NCBI RefSeq assembly: GCF_943912385.1
Contig: NZ_CALTTY010000024.1
Location: 1 to 18,824, forward strand
Source of the DNA: an uncultured Anaerococcus sp.
GTDB lineage: Bacteria; Bacillota; Clostridia; Tissierellales; Peptoniphilaceae
Length of the DNA: 18,824 nucleotides
Direction: 5' to 3'
Position 1 is the first letter of the stretch, and every line of letters starts with the position of its first letter. A model generated the notes under the pieces. That model searched no databases. It was not told the origin of the DNA and saw only the letters and a list, made by a program, of their open reading frames with translations. Of this stretch, positions 7,445-16,111 are shown piece after piece. A program made the position numbers and the translations under genes.

Positions 7445-8557
7445 GTGACAGAAAGAGTAGCTAATCAGACAAGCTCCATGGTGCAAAACCTAGCTGAAAT
7501 GATATTTAGGTCATTTCAAAATGAGAGTCTTAGCATGATAAAAGTTAGCAAGCGTGCTACAGAAGATCTAATCAGAGGGTCGAAAGAAAATATATTTAAA
7601 GAACGTAGCCTAGAGAGTCTTGAAAAGATAGCTGGCCCATACGGAACAGGCAAGGTAGATATAGATAAGAATATCTATGGAATGTTTATAGAATTTGCAA
7701 AAAAACACAACCTACCCTTCGCCAAAGACGAAATCGAAGACGGCTATATTATCTACTATTTGAATAAGGATAGAGATACCTTAAGCTCCCTAGGAAAGTA
7801 CATTACTAATAAAAAAGACATTAAACCTAATGATATATATAACCTTGCAAAAACAACCAAGTCTAGGGAAGTTATAAAAATCAATAACTTAAGTCAAGAT
7901 GAGTTAGAGCTAATAGACGTACTTAAAAATGAAAGTGACTTAAAGTATGCGAAAATCGATAATGGACTTCTTATAGTCAAAGACCACTATGAAACCTTTT
8001 TAAACGAATATAAGGAAATCAATGCCCTACTCAATTCTAAAGAAGGAGTAGACTTAGTAGAGTCCCTAAAGAACAAACGACTTACTAATGAGATAATCAA
8101 CTATAAAGAAAGAAAAGATATAGTAAGGAATAAAAACTTTATTATAATCGACGCTGCAGATCCTGATAGGAAACTTGATATATACAAAGAAAAACATGCC
8201 CTACTAGATGGTGCGGATAGGCTAAATAGAGAAGATGTATTTAATATAGCCAATAGAACAAGGTTTTTTACAGCCCCACTAGCAATTGATAGGGATGAAT
8301 ATAAAAAGCTAAAAGAAGTGGATGTAAGTAAGCAGCTAGATTATTTAAATAATAAGGTTAAGTATATTCAGGCTAAAAATTTAATTAAAGATATCCCTAA
8401 AGAAGAAAAGGAAAGGGCTGATATAAGGCTAAATATTCAAAAGAAAAAACTTAAAAGAAATAAAGTGTTTTCGAAAAAAGAATTTGATAAAATATTAAGG
8501 TCAGATCCAAAGAAAGAAGCTCAGACTCAGACAAGAATAAGAGAGCGAGAAAGATGA
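7445..8557 (+). CDS. PcfB-like (DUF3801) conjugation accessory protein, enlarged
   Basis: The 370-aa product starts at GTG 7445, with a strong AAGGAGG RBS at 7433-7439. The N-terminal 110 residues (start rich in Gln/Ser, then LAEMIFRSFQNESLSMIKVS, later EFAKKHNLPFAKDEIEDGY) resemble DUF3801/PcfB. In pCF10-type systems PcfB is a soluble partner of the VirD4 coupling protein and helps present the relaxase and DNA. Its position, overlapping the coupling-protein gene by 4 bases, fits exactly. Family members I know are much shorter, about 150-200 aa. Here the extra C-terminal half shows an internal repeat: about 130-160 (NDIYNLAKTTKS) and about 260-290 (EDVFNIANRTRF), each followed by an Asp/Glu-rich helix. 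The tail is strongly basic. The family call is moderately sure; the role of the extension is unknown. Confidence 0.7.
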   Translation: MTERVANQTSSMVQNLAEMIFRSFQNESLSMIKVSKRATEDLIRGSKENIFKERSLESLEKIAGPYGTGKVDIDKNIYGMFIEFAKKHNLPFAKDEIEDGYIIYYLNKDRDTLSSLGKYITNKKDIKPNDIYNLAKTTKSREVIKINNLSQDELELIDVLKNESDLKYAKIDNGLLIVKDHYETFLNEYKEINALLNSKEGVDLVESLKNKRLTNEIINYKERKDIVRNKNFIIIDAADPDRKLDIYKEKHALLDGADRLNREDVFNIANRTRFFTAPLAIDRDEYKKLKEVDVSKQLDYLNNKVKYIQAKNLIKDIPKEEKERADIRLNIQKKKLKRNKVFSKKEFDKILRSDPKKEAQTQTRIRERER

Positions 8558-10581
8558 CAGCAAAGAGATTAGATGGGGTTCCTGTAAAAAGAGAAACACC
8601 CAAAAGTAGGCTTAGGTCAATATTAATATTAGCAGCGCCAGTGCTAGTTATTTATATTTTCTACTTGTGCCATCTTTCTTATACTGTAAATTACGGTTTA
8701 TCAGATAGTGCTATTTCAGAGGCCTTGGTGCATATGGGCGATTACCCCTTTGACTTAAGCTTTAACCTTAAGGTATTTACCCTAGGCTTAGGTATATTTG
8801 GTCTAGGACTTGTTGTGTGGATATTAGTTGCTATGACTAAACCCTATAAGTATAGGGCTAAGGTTGGAGATGAGCAGGGGAGTGCTAAGTGGAACCATGA
8901 TATCAAATCCTATAACAAGCAGTATTCTTTCCCTAAAGGCGAAGAATATGCAGAAATAACATATAAGATTGATGACGATAAGAAAGACACGAAAAAGTGG
9001 AATATAAATAAAGTAGATGAGGAGATAGAGGAAAGTAAAAATCCTTTACTTCAAAAAGACGGATACGTGATTAGTCCTAACATGATACTTTCTAAAAATG
9101 TTAATATTTCTATGAGAGGAAAAGAAACTTTTAGAAACAACAACATAGTCGTAATAGGTGGATCTGGTACAGGTAAGTCAAGGTTTTTTGTAAAACCCAA
9201 TTTACTCAATGCGAATGCAAGCTATGTAGTAACTGATCCTTCTGGAGAGCTTCTCCAGTCACATGGTAAGTATCTAGAAGATATGGGATATGATCTTAAG
9301 GTATTTAACCTTGTAGATATGGACTTATCCCACACTTACAACCCCTTTTCCTATATAAGGGATGAAAATGGAGTCTATCAGATGATAAATACTTTTATCT
9401 TAAATACGACTCCGAAAGGCCAGTCATCATCAGATCCTTTCTGGGAAAATGCTGAGAAAATGCTGCTTACAGCTATATGTTTCCTATTATATGAGTCATA
9501 TGTAGATGATGGAGGACATAAGCTAGATGGTACATTTGCAGAAGTTACAAGGCTTATAGGCCACGCAATCCCTGAAAAAGAAGGAGCTGAAACCAAACTT
9601 GATATAATATTTAAAGAAGTAGAAAAAGTCAATCCTGAATCTATAGCTCTATTTAACTATAAAAACTTTAAGCAGGCTGCAGGAGATACTGCTAAGTCGA
9701 TAGTCATATCGGCACAAGCTAGACTTTTCCCATTTTCACTACCTAAGGTTAGAGACCTAACTTCATCAAATTCTATAAACCTTGAAACTATAGGTAGAAA
9801 GAAGACGGCACTATTTGCAATTCTTCCTTCTGCAGATACTACCTTTAACTGGATAGTATCACTTCTATATTCTCAGTTGTTTGAGACCCTATACTATGAG
9901 GCGGAACATAATAAAAGCAAGACCCTAGATATACCAGTTAGGTTTTTGCTAGATGAATTTGCTAACATAGGTAAAATCCCTGATTTTACTAATAAGCTAG
10001 CTACAATGAGAAAATATGACATCTCATGCAGCGTTATACTTCAAAACTTAAACCAGCTAGAGGAAATGTATGAAAAAGATCACAAGTCCTTGGTAGGAAA
10101 CTGTGACACTATAGTATTCCTAGGATCTGGAGAAAAAGATTCACAAGAGTATTTTTCAAAACTCTTAGGAACAACAACAATTTACAAGAAGTCTACAGGA
10201 GAGTCGTTCGGAAGAAATAAGTCGCACTCTAGAAATGAAGACGTAATTAAAAGAGAGCTAATGACTCCTGATGAAATAGGAGTTATGGACAACTCTAAGT
10301 CTATTATAATTCTTAGAGGAGAAAGACCATTTAAGGATGATAAATTCCCTTATCCAGACCACCCTATGTATAAGTATTGTGGAGATGGAGATGGGGAGGA
10401 ACTATTCTTAAGTCAAAAAGTAATCAATGACCTGGCTGATAAATTTAATAATAAAGAGCCAGGCGAAGAAGAACAACAAGAAACTATTAAAAAGTTAGAA
10501 AAAGAAGTATCAGAAGGCGGTAAAGTAAAAGACTGGTCGTGTGAAGATATTAACGTCTTTGAATTTTACCTTGTCAATTAA
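8554..10581 (+). CDS. Type IV secretion coupling protein, VirD4/PcfC family ATPase
   Basis: The 675-aa protein recruits the relaxase-DNA substrate and drives it into the channel from the inner face of the membrane. Two N-terminal transmembrane helices (about 22-40 and 73-94) precede the soluble ATPase domain. Walker A is GGSGTGKS with Lys 208. Walker B is FLLDEFANIG with Asp 467 and Glu 468, followed by the typical TMRKYDISCSVILQNLNQLE stretch containing the sensor Gln. Between them is SSSDPFWENAEKML, characteristic of VirD4 proteins of Gram-positive elements. The ATG overlaps the stop of the PcfB-like gene (ATGA, 8554-8557), so the substrate adaptor and receptor are made together. An acidic C-terminal tail after about residue 630 may be the substrate-contact region (inference). 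Confidence 0.95.
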   Translation: MTAKRLDGVPVKRETPKSRLRSILILAAPVLVIYIFYLCHLSYTVNYGLSDSAISEALVHMGDYPFDLSFNLKVFTLGLGIFGLGLVVWILVAMTKPYKYRAKVGDEQGSAKWNHDIKSYNKQYSFPKGEEYAEITYKIDDDKKDTKKWNINKVDEEIEESKNPLLQKDGYVISPNMILSKNVNISMRGKETFRNNNIVVIGGSGTGKSRFFVKPNLLNANASYVVTDPSGELLQSHGKYLEDMGYDLKVFNLVDMDLSHTYNPFSYIRDENGVYQMINTFILNTTPKGQSSSDPFWENAEKMLLTAICFLLYESYVDDGGHKLDGTFAEVTRLIGHAIPEKEGAETKLDIIFKEVEKVNPESIALFNYKNFKQAAGDTAKSIVISAQARLFPFSLPKVRDLTSSNSINLETIGRKKTALFAILPSADTTFNWIVSLLYSQLFETLYYEAEHNKSKTLDIPVRFLLDEFANIGKIPDFTNKLATMRKYDISCSVILQNLNQLEEMYEKDHKSLVGNCDTIVFLGSGEKDSQEYFSKLLGTTTIYKKSTGESFGRNKSHSRNEDVIKRELMTPDEIGVMDNSKSIIILRGERPFKDDKFPYPDHPMYKYCGDGDGEELFLSQKVINDLADKFNNKEPGEEEQQETIKKLEKEVSEGGKVKDWSCEDINVFEFYLVN

Positions 10582-10631
10582 TTATTAGAAACCAATAAAA
10601 TTATTATCAAATATTAAAAAAGGAGTAAAGA

Positions 10632-11012
10632 ATGTATATTAAAGAAAAAATGCTTCAAACCAAAGAAAAAATTAAAAGTAATAATGCAGTAAAAAAACTA
10701 AACAAAAAGATAGGCGGCTTTCTTGCAGCCTTACTAGTGGCAATTACCCCTATGGTATCTCATGCAGATATATCAAATGTCAATGTAGATTCCATTAATG
10801 AAGAATCAGCTATAGTTGGATTTGTCAACCTAGTCTTAAGGGTAGGTCTCTACGTAGGCATTGCACTTATCATCATAGGCGTCATGCAACTTGCAGAATC
10901 ACAGATGTCTGATGCCCCAGAAAGAAGAGCTTCTGGAGCTAAAATGCTAGTAGCCGGAGTTATTTTAGTAGGACTAGAGCAATTCGTCAAAAGAATGGGC
11001 TTTTTCAGCTAA
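10632..11012 (+). CDS. VirB2/TrbC-like (Maff2-like) pilin-type membrane protein
   Basis: The 126-aa product has an extended basic N-terminus, then a hydrophobic segment (about 28-42) ending in a signal-peptidase-like site (VSHA|D, about residue 46). Two more hydrophobic helices follow, about 60-83 and 102-118, joined by a short polar loop (ESQMSDAPERRASGAK). This long-signal, two-helix design is that of VirB2/TrbC pilin subunits and of the small Maff2 proteins that occupy this slot in Tn1549-like elements. Position between the VirD4 and VirB6-like genes supports the call. The RBS AAAGGAG lies just upstream. The 50-base gap before it is AT-rich with no clear signal. Confidence 0.75.
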   Translation: MYIKEKMLQTKEKIKSNNAVKKLNKKIGGFLAALLVAITPMVSHADISNVNVDSINEESAIVGFVNLVLRVGLYVGIALIIIGVMQLAESQMSDAPERRASGAKMLVAGVILVGLEQFVKRMGFFS

Positions 11013-11047
11013 AAATAAGAAGAACTTAAAAGAAAGAAAGGAAAGTT

Positions 11048-12040
11048 ATGGGAGCGGGTTTTTTATATAAACTGTGGCAACTATGTTTCCTTGATGTAAG
11101 TGGAGTCGTCAGAGCCTTACTAGGATTTAACCCTTTAAATTCTACAGGATATGAGATGCAGGAAGGACTTATCCAAGGAGGGACAAGTCTTTCTGTAGAC
11201 ATGAAAACACTTTATAACAATTTATTTGTTCCCCTAGCTCTAGCCTTCTTAATTACAGTAGTTTTAATTTTATTAATTCAGAAACTAACATTTGAAGGGA
11301 TTACTAAAGAAGCAGGAATTAAAGTTTTTGTAGGCTTCATGGTTTCGATCATAGTTATTTCAAATGGTGCAAAAATTGCAACTGATATTGTAAATTTAAG
11401 TAGTACTGTAGGAGATCAGATATATCAAGGAACATCAGTCCAAGAATCAGAAATAAGTGAAGAAGTAAGAAATAGAGTAGTGGGCGAAGAAGAACAAAGT
11501 ATACAAAAATTAAACAATTTTTTAAAGGCCTTAGATCCTCAGTTACAGATAACCCAAGATTCTGGTGGTGGATTTAAGTTTAAAGGCGATAGCGACCAAC
11601 CTAGAGGCATATTTTCATCTATTACAAACATAGTCCTACCGTCTATAGTTGCAGCCTTAATGCTTTTAGTATTTGCCTTTGGAAACTTCATTTGTATTTT
11701 AATTGTTGGGATCACTATAATAACTAGGATGGTAGAAATATTGCTTAGAACTTTAGGCATACCTATAGCAGCTCTTGAATTTGCACTTAACGGATATAAC
11801 TCATCATCCATGAGATATATAAAGTCCTTTATAGCAGTAGCTATACAAGGGGTTATGATAGTGCTAATACTATGGCTTAAGGACAGACTACAGATGATAA
11901 TCATAAGCCTTTTAAGTACTTCAACGTCTGGCGTCTATGGTGGAATAATATTTATATTATTGTCACTATCAACAGTATTTGCCTTTACAGCACTTATTTC
12001 TAAGTCCCAACAGTATGCGAGAGAAGTAGTAGGTGTATAG
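11048..12040 (+). CDS. VirB6/TrbL-like polytopic inner-membrane channel protein
   Basis: The 330-aa product has about six or seven hydrophobic segments: near 55-78, 95-115, 200-228, 230-245, 268-285 and 295-318. A polar, probably extracytoplasmic, loop lies between about 120 and 190. VirB6-type proteins form the inner-membrane part of the type IV secretion channel and contact the DNA in transit. The sequence LGIPIAALEFALNGYNSSSMRYIKSF resembles the conserved region after the central helices in Gram-positive VirB6-like proteins. An AAGGAAAG RBS lies 3 bases before ATG 11048. The stop at 12038-12040 abuts the PrgI start with no spacing. Confidence 0.82.
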   Translation: MGAGFLYKLWQLCFLDVSGVVRALLGFNPLNSTGYEMQEGLIQGGTSLSVDMKTLYNNLFVPLALAFLITVVLILLIQKLTFEGITKEAGIKVFVGFMVSIIVISNGAKIATDIVNLSSTVGDQIYQGTSVQESEISEEVRNRVVGEEEQSIQKLNNFLKALDPQLQITQDSGGGFKFKGDSDQPRGIFSSITNIVLPSIVAALMLLVFAFGNFICILIVGITIITRMVEILLRTLGIPIAALEFALNGYNSSSMRYIKSFIAVAIQGVMIVLILWLKDRLQMIIISLLSTSTSGVYGGIIFILLSLSTVFAFTALISKSQQYAREVVGV

Positions 12041-12550
12041 ATGAAGGATATCAAGATACCAAAAGAAATAAATGAATATGAAGCTAAACTCTTAGGATCA
12101 TTTACGGCAAGACAATCCATACTCTTGCTAGTAGGAGTTGTATTAATGTTTATAGCCTTCTTACTCTTAAGGGACTACTTCTATTCTCCCGTAATTATAG
12201 TCGTTTGTTCTTTGATATTGCTACCCTTCATAGCCCTAGGCTGGTTAAGACCGTGGGGAGTAAAGCCTGAAAGGATAATTAGAGTTATCTTTACAGCTAC
12301 AGTTAGGACTAAAAGACGTGGATATAAAATCAATAACAAGTCGCTTAAAACAATAAAATCTATCTTTTCGTCTAATAAAAATAGACCCAAGAAAAGAAAA
12401 AAGAAAGAAAAAGAATATAACGAAGACGAAGTAAATATTCAAAATAAAAAAATAAGTGAAAACTTTAATAAAATTAAGAAAAAGTCAAAAGAACAATTAA
12501 ATAATAAGAACAAGATGTTTAAAAATCCTATAAAGGATAAGCGAGGTTAA
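12041..12550 (+). CDS. PrgI family type IV secretion membrane protein, with extended basic tail
   Basis: The first 110 residues match the PrgI family: IPKEINEYEAKLLGSFTARQ at the N-terminus, two transmembrane helices (about 26-44 and 50-70) separated by a very short turn, and LGWLRPWGVKPERIIRVIF after them. PrgI is VirB3-like in position and partners with VirB4 at the inner membrane. The family is normally about 110-130 aa. Here a tail of about 60 residues, very rich in Lys and Asn, is added (RPKKRKKKEKEYNEDE onward). It abuts the VirB6-like stop and lies 1 base before the VirB4 gene, so all three are surely co-translated. Confidence 0.93.
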   Translation: MKDIKIPKEINEYEAKLLGSFTARQSILLLVGVVLMFIAFLLLRDYFYSPVIIVVCSLILLPFIALGWLRPWGVKPERIIRVIFTATVRTKRRGYKINNKSLKTIKSIFSSNKNRPKKRKKKEKEYNEDEVNIQNKKISENFNKIKKKSKEQLNNKNKMFKNPIKDKRG

Positions 12551-12551
12551 G

Positions 12552-15500
12552 ATGGCAAAAAAAAGTATTTTTTTAACTAGAAAAAAATCTAGAAAAAAAT
12601 TAAATAAATTTAAAATAAGTAACAATAAACTTATATTAAATAAGGAGTCTATAGATTTTCTTGATATAAATGGCATAGAAGCTAAGGTCTTAAAAGGCTA
12701 TATCAATAAATTTAAAAGTTCAAACCTTACCCTTGCAACCTTTAAGGAAGATGGTAATTACTACAATCAATCGATACTAAGGGTTAAGGGTAAAGATACT
12801 GACAATATTAACCTTAAGTCCTATGAAGACATAGATATCCTTGATTTCATATCTAAAATTTACAATCAAGACGATAAGATAAAGGAATATCAAAACGAAG
12901 ATGTACCTGGAATATATGATGAAGTTGACCTAGTAGCACCAGAAAATCTAGAGGAAGATCCTCTATATTTAAAGTTAGACGGATTTTATCAAAGGTCATA
13001 TACAATCCTTAACTTTACGAATTCCTATGAAGACATCTTAGATTTTATGAAATCTAAGATTGTAAAGTTTTTGACTGTAGATTATGAAAAAGTTGATATA
13101 GATTTTTTAATTAAAGGTCTAAATAAGTACTATAAAGAAGAAATTGAAAGAATTAACAAGAAAAGTGGATCTACTGTTAGTGCTTACGAAGAAATATCAG
13201 ACCTTGAAGAAAAAAGAGAGTCTATCATCAGCAAGATTAAGAATAATAAAGACTCTATCTATACAAGGTCTGTCAACTTAATTCTTAGGGGAAGCGACCT
13301 TGAAAATTTAGAAGAAAATGAAGACTTAGTAAAAAAGTATCTTTTAAAGGAAGGGGCTATTTTAAGACCCCTCCATACTAACCACTTAACTAACACTAAT
13401 GGAGTAGCTACTGGTATCAATGCCATTAAAAACAAGAGTCTAATATCTTTTGATGAGGATATAGATCTTGACCTTAAAAAGTATTTAAAAATGAAAGATT
13501 TTAAAGTAAGTTATTTCAACACAGGCAATAGACTAACAACCCAGGATAGTGTCTTCGTAGATGGATTCATTGATGATGGTATCTTACACTTAGGAAATGG
13601 TAGATATTCAAAATCATTTTTAATAAAACCTATAAACTTTGAAACGCTTGACGAGGATGAGCAAGAAAAAGTTATCATAAGATACCAAGAGTTTTTAAAT
13701 TCGTTTACCAAGGAAGTAGAAGTATTTGTAACAATAAACAACAAGAAAATATACCTTGATGAATTTACATCAGAAATACTCTTAGATAAAAATGAAGACG
13801 GAATGGATCACTTAAGAGACGAATATAACGAGATGTTAATTAATAAGGTTAGCGAGGGAATTAACTCAATCCAAAGGGAAAGGTATATAACCCTTACCCT
13901 TAAGGCAGACACTTATAAAGAGGCTTTAGAAAAGTTTAATGTTTACACAGACCTTATGAAAAGATCGATAAAAACTATAGGATCTGGAGAAAAAAACAAC
14001 TCAGACCTTAGGATACTAGGAGAAGAAGAAAGACTAAAAGTCCTATATAACCTCCTAAATCCTGAAAAAGGCAAACTTTTAAAATACTACAACTTTGAAA
14101 AAATGAAAAAAGAGGGATTATCCTTATCAGATGTACTTGCCCCCGATTATATAAAGATTAAGTCTAATTATATGATTATAAACAATCATTATGCAAGCTT
14201 CCACTTCATATCAGACTTGCCTAACTTACTAAATCCGAGCTTTTTTGCAGGTATCAATGAGGAATTTAATGAACAGATACTAACAACTGTTACATACAAT
14301 CCTTATGAGCAAAAAGAAGCGGTAAAGATGATTAGTAACCAATATACTAACTACAACGCAGAATTAGATTCGATAAGCAAGAGAGCTAAGCGAACAAACT
14401 CACTTTTAATAGTACCACCTAAACTAGAGGTTGCCCTGGAGGAGACTCAAGAGTTGCTAGCTGATGTTACTGAAAGAGACCAAAAGATGTTTAAGACTAA
14501 TGTTTTAGTAGGTGTCTTCGGAAAGACAAAAGAAGAAATGGAAAAAAACTCTAGACTCCTCAAAGACTATTGTGACAGAAAGATGGTAAGCCTAACACTA
14601 GCAAGAAACCTCCAAGAATATGCTATGAATTCGTGCTTACCTATAGGTCAGGACTTACTACCAATGAAAAGATCTTTGACTAGTGAAGCTGGAGCAGTCT
14701 ATATGCCCTTTAAAACACAGAATATATTAGATATGTCTGGTATGTATTACGGAGTAAACCCAGCAAATAAGGACTTAATACTCATCAATAGAAAGAAATT
14801 TAAGAACGGCAACGGATTTATCTTAGGTAAACCAGGTGGTGGTAAGTCATTTGCGGCAAAAAATGAGATCCTAAATACAATACTCACCACAGATGATGAT
14901 GTTATCATAGTCGACCCAGAAAATGAGTATAAGGATATATGCTTATCCCTAGGAGGAGAGTATATACCCATAGAACAATCATCCCCCTATCATATGAATC
15001 TATTTGATATAGAAGAAAATGATAAAGAAGATGGTGGACTTGAAGGGTCAATTAAAGAAAAAGTAAGCTTCATCACAGGTTGTATGAATCTAATGATGGA
15101 GCAGAGCCTAAGCATAGAAGAAAATGCTATACTAGATGAAGCAATCACTAATATCTACAAGTCATGGTTTAAGTATGTAGATGAGCAAAAAACAGTAGGT
15201 AACGAAGTCAACATGGATTATTTCCCTAAGCTTTCTACCTTAAGAGAGTACCTGCAAAACTTAACTGGGAGGGAAAAGAATGAAGCCTACTCTTTAATAA
15301 CTGCATTAAGGATGTACACAGACGGATCGCTTAATATGTTTAATAAGCATTCGAACATTAACCCTAAAAATAGACTGGTAGTTTTCTCGATAAGAGGACT
15401 TGCGAATGAAGGAGTACTAAAAAAGCTTGCCATGAATATAATCATGGATCAGATATGGCAAAGACTCCTTAGAAATGGTAAAAATGGTAGGCCAACCTGG

Positions 15501-15917
15501 ATATACATCGATGAAATCTATCTACTATTTGATAACGCTAACTCCATGAACTTCCTTAGAAACTTATGGAAAAGAGCTAGGAAATACAACGGATTCCCTA
15601 CAGGTATCACTCAGAACGTAGACGACCTACTCGCCATACATGATGCAAGGACTATGTTATCAAATGCCGACTTTGTAATGATGTTAAATCAGTCCTCAAT
15701 TGATAAACAAGGCCTATCTAGGCTATATAACATAGGAGAAACCCTACAGACCTATATAACTGACTCACAAGCTGGTCATGGACTGATACACACAGAGTTT
15801 GGAACTATTCCTTTTGAAAATAAATTCCCTAAAGACACCAAGATGTATGAAGTCATGACAACTAATCCAGCAGAAAAAGCAGCAATCGCTAAAAGAAAAA
15901 AGCAAAAAGCTGTATAG
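12552..15917 (+). CDS. VirB4/TraE-type conjugation ATPase with extra N-terminal region
   Basis: The 1121-aa protein is the central ATPase that powers pilus and channel assembly. Walker A is GKPGGGKS with Lys 765. The post-Walker segment VIIVDPENEYKDICLSLGGE and Walker B IYIDEIYLLF (Asp 987, Glu 988) are intact, as is the late TGITQNVDDLL motif. Residues about 325-520 match the usual VirB4 N-terminal region. Residues about 527-705 match the middle domain, including the hallmark RDQKMF and ARNLQEYAMNSCLPIG. Most VirB4 proteins are about 600-850 aa. The extra roughly 300 N-terminal residues include DLVAPE at 126 onward, which resembles DVLAPD at 527 onward, suggesting a degenerate copy of the middle domain. 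The start is preceded by GAGG at 12543-12546. The first 16 codons contain four long homopolymer runs. Confidence 0.95.
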   Translation: MAKKSIFLTRKKSRKKLNKFKISNNKLILNKESIDFLDINGIEAKVLKGYINKFKSSNLTLATFKEDGNYYNQSILRVKGKDTDNINLKSYEDIDILDFISKIYNQDDKIKEYQNEDVPGIYDEVDLVAPENLEEDPLYLKLDGFYQRSYTILNFTNSYEDILDFMKSKIVKFLTVDYEKVDIDFLIKGLNKYYKEEIERINKKSGSTVSAYEEISDLEEKRESIISKIKNNKDSIYTRSVNLILRGSDLENLEENEDLVKKYLLKEGAILRPLHTNHLTNTNGVATGINAIKNKSLISFDEDIDLDLKKYLKMKDFKVSYFNTGNRLTTQDSVFVDGFIDDGILHLGNGRYSKSFLIKPINFETLDEDEQEKVIIRYQEFLNSFTKEVEVFVTINNKKIYLDEFTSEILLDKNEDGMDHLRDEYNEMLINKVSEGINSIQRERYITLTLKADTYKEALEKFNVYTDLMKRSIKTIGSGEKNNSDLRILGEEERLKVLYNLLNPEKGKLLKYYNFEKMKKEGLSLSDVLAPDYIKIKSNYMIINNHYASFHFISDLPNLLNPSFFAGINEEFNEQILTTVTYNPYEQKEAVKMISNQYTNYNAELDSISKRAKRTNSLLIVPPKLEVALEETQELLADVTERDQKMFKTNVLVGVFGKTKEEMEKNSRLLKDYCDRKMVSLTLARNLQEYAMNSCLPIGQDLLPMKRSLTSEAGAVYMPFKTQNILDMSGMYYGVNPANKDLILINRKKFKNGNGFILGKPGGGKSFAAKNEILNTILTTDDDVIIVDPENEYKDICLSLGGEYIPIEQSSPYHMNLFDIEENDKEDGGLEGSIKEKVSFITGCMNLMMEQSLSIEENAILDEAITNIYKSWFKYVDEQKTVGNEVNMDYFPKLSTLREYLQNLTGREKNEAYSLITALRMYTDGSLNMFNKHSNINPKNRLVVFSIRGLANEGVLKKLAMNIIMDQIWQRLLRNGKNGRPTWIYIDEIYLLFDNANSMNFLRNLWKRARKYNGFPTGITQNVDDLLAIHDARTMLSNADFVMMLNQSSIDKQGLSRLYNIGETLQTYITDSQAGHGLIHTEFGTIPFENKFPKDTKMYEVMTTNPAEKAAIAKRKKQKAV

Positions 15918-15918
15918 A

Positions 15919-15970
15919 AAATACTCTTAGATCTCAATTTGAGGTTTGAGAGTTATGTTAATTGTTCAAA
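15919..15970 (+). ncRNA. Structured RNA/leader element, copy 1
   Basis: Arms 15923-15935 (ACTCTTAGATCTC) and 15941-15953 (GAGGTTTGAGAGT) give a 13-bp RNA stem with three G-U pairs and a 5-base loop AATTT. A second copy exists at 18174-18234. After the stem, both copies share a single-stranded tail of consensus TATRTTAAWTGTTC. The element begins just after the VirB4 stop and precedes a small ORF. No U-tract follows, so a rho-independent terminator is unlikely. Pairing is better in + strand RNA than in DNA, because the G-U pairs become mismatches on the other strand, so an RNA-level role is favoured. Confidence 0.6.
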
Positions 15971-15982
15971 ATAGGAGAAATT

Positions 15983-16111
15983 ATGAATATAAAAGATATT
16001 AAAAAAGAATCACTTAACCCAGATCAAGGCTTAAGAATGAAATTAACAGAAGAGTCTGAAAAATGGTTAGAATTAGAGGAGAAAAAATCAATTGGAAAAG
16101 ATAAAATTTGA
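15983..16111 (+). CDS. Small hypothetical protein, 42 aa, possible leader ORF
   Basis: An ATG at 15983, with AGGAG at 15973-15977, opens a 42-codon frame ending TGA at 16109-16111. The product is Lys/Glu-rich and probably helical (MKLTEESEKWLELEEKK). It overlaps the TTG start of the 350-aa gene by 20 bases, and its 3' end holds that gene's GAGGAG RBS. It may therefore be a coupling ORF that controls the downstream gene, or a real small protein. It follows the first structured RNA element directly. No family is recognised. Confidence 0.55.
   Translation: MNIKDIKKESLNPDQGLRMKLTEESEKWLELEEKKSIGKDKI

Noticed and set aside
15923..15960. Hairpin copies as rho-independent terminators
   Set aside because: Neither copy is followed by a run of T; the downstream sequence is TATGTTAATTG or TATATTAAATG.
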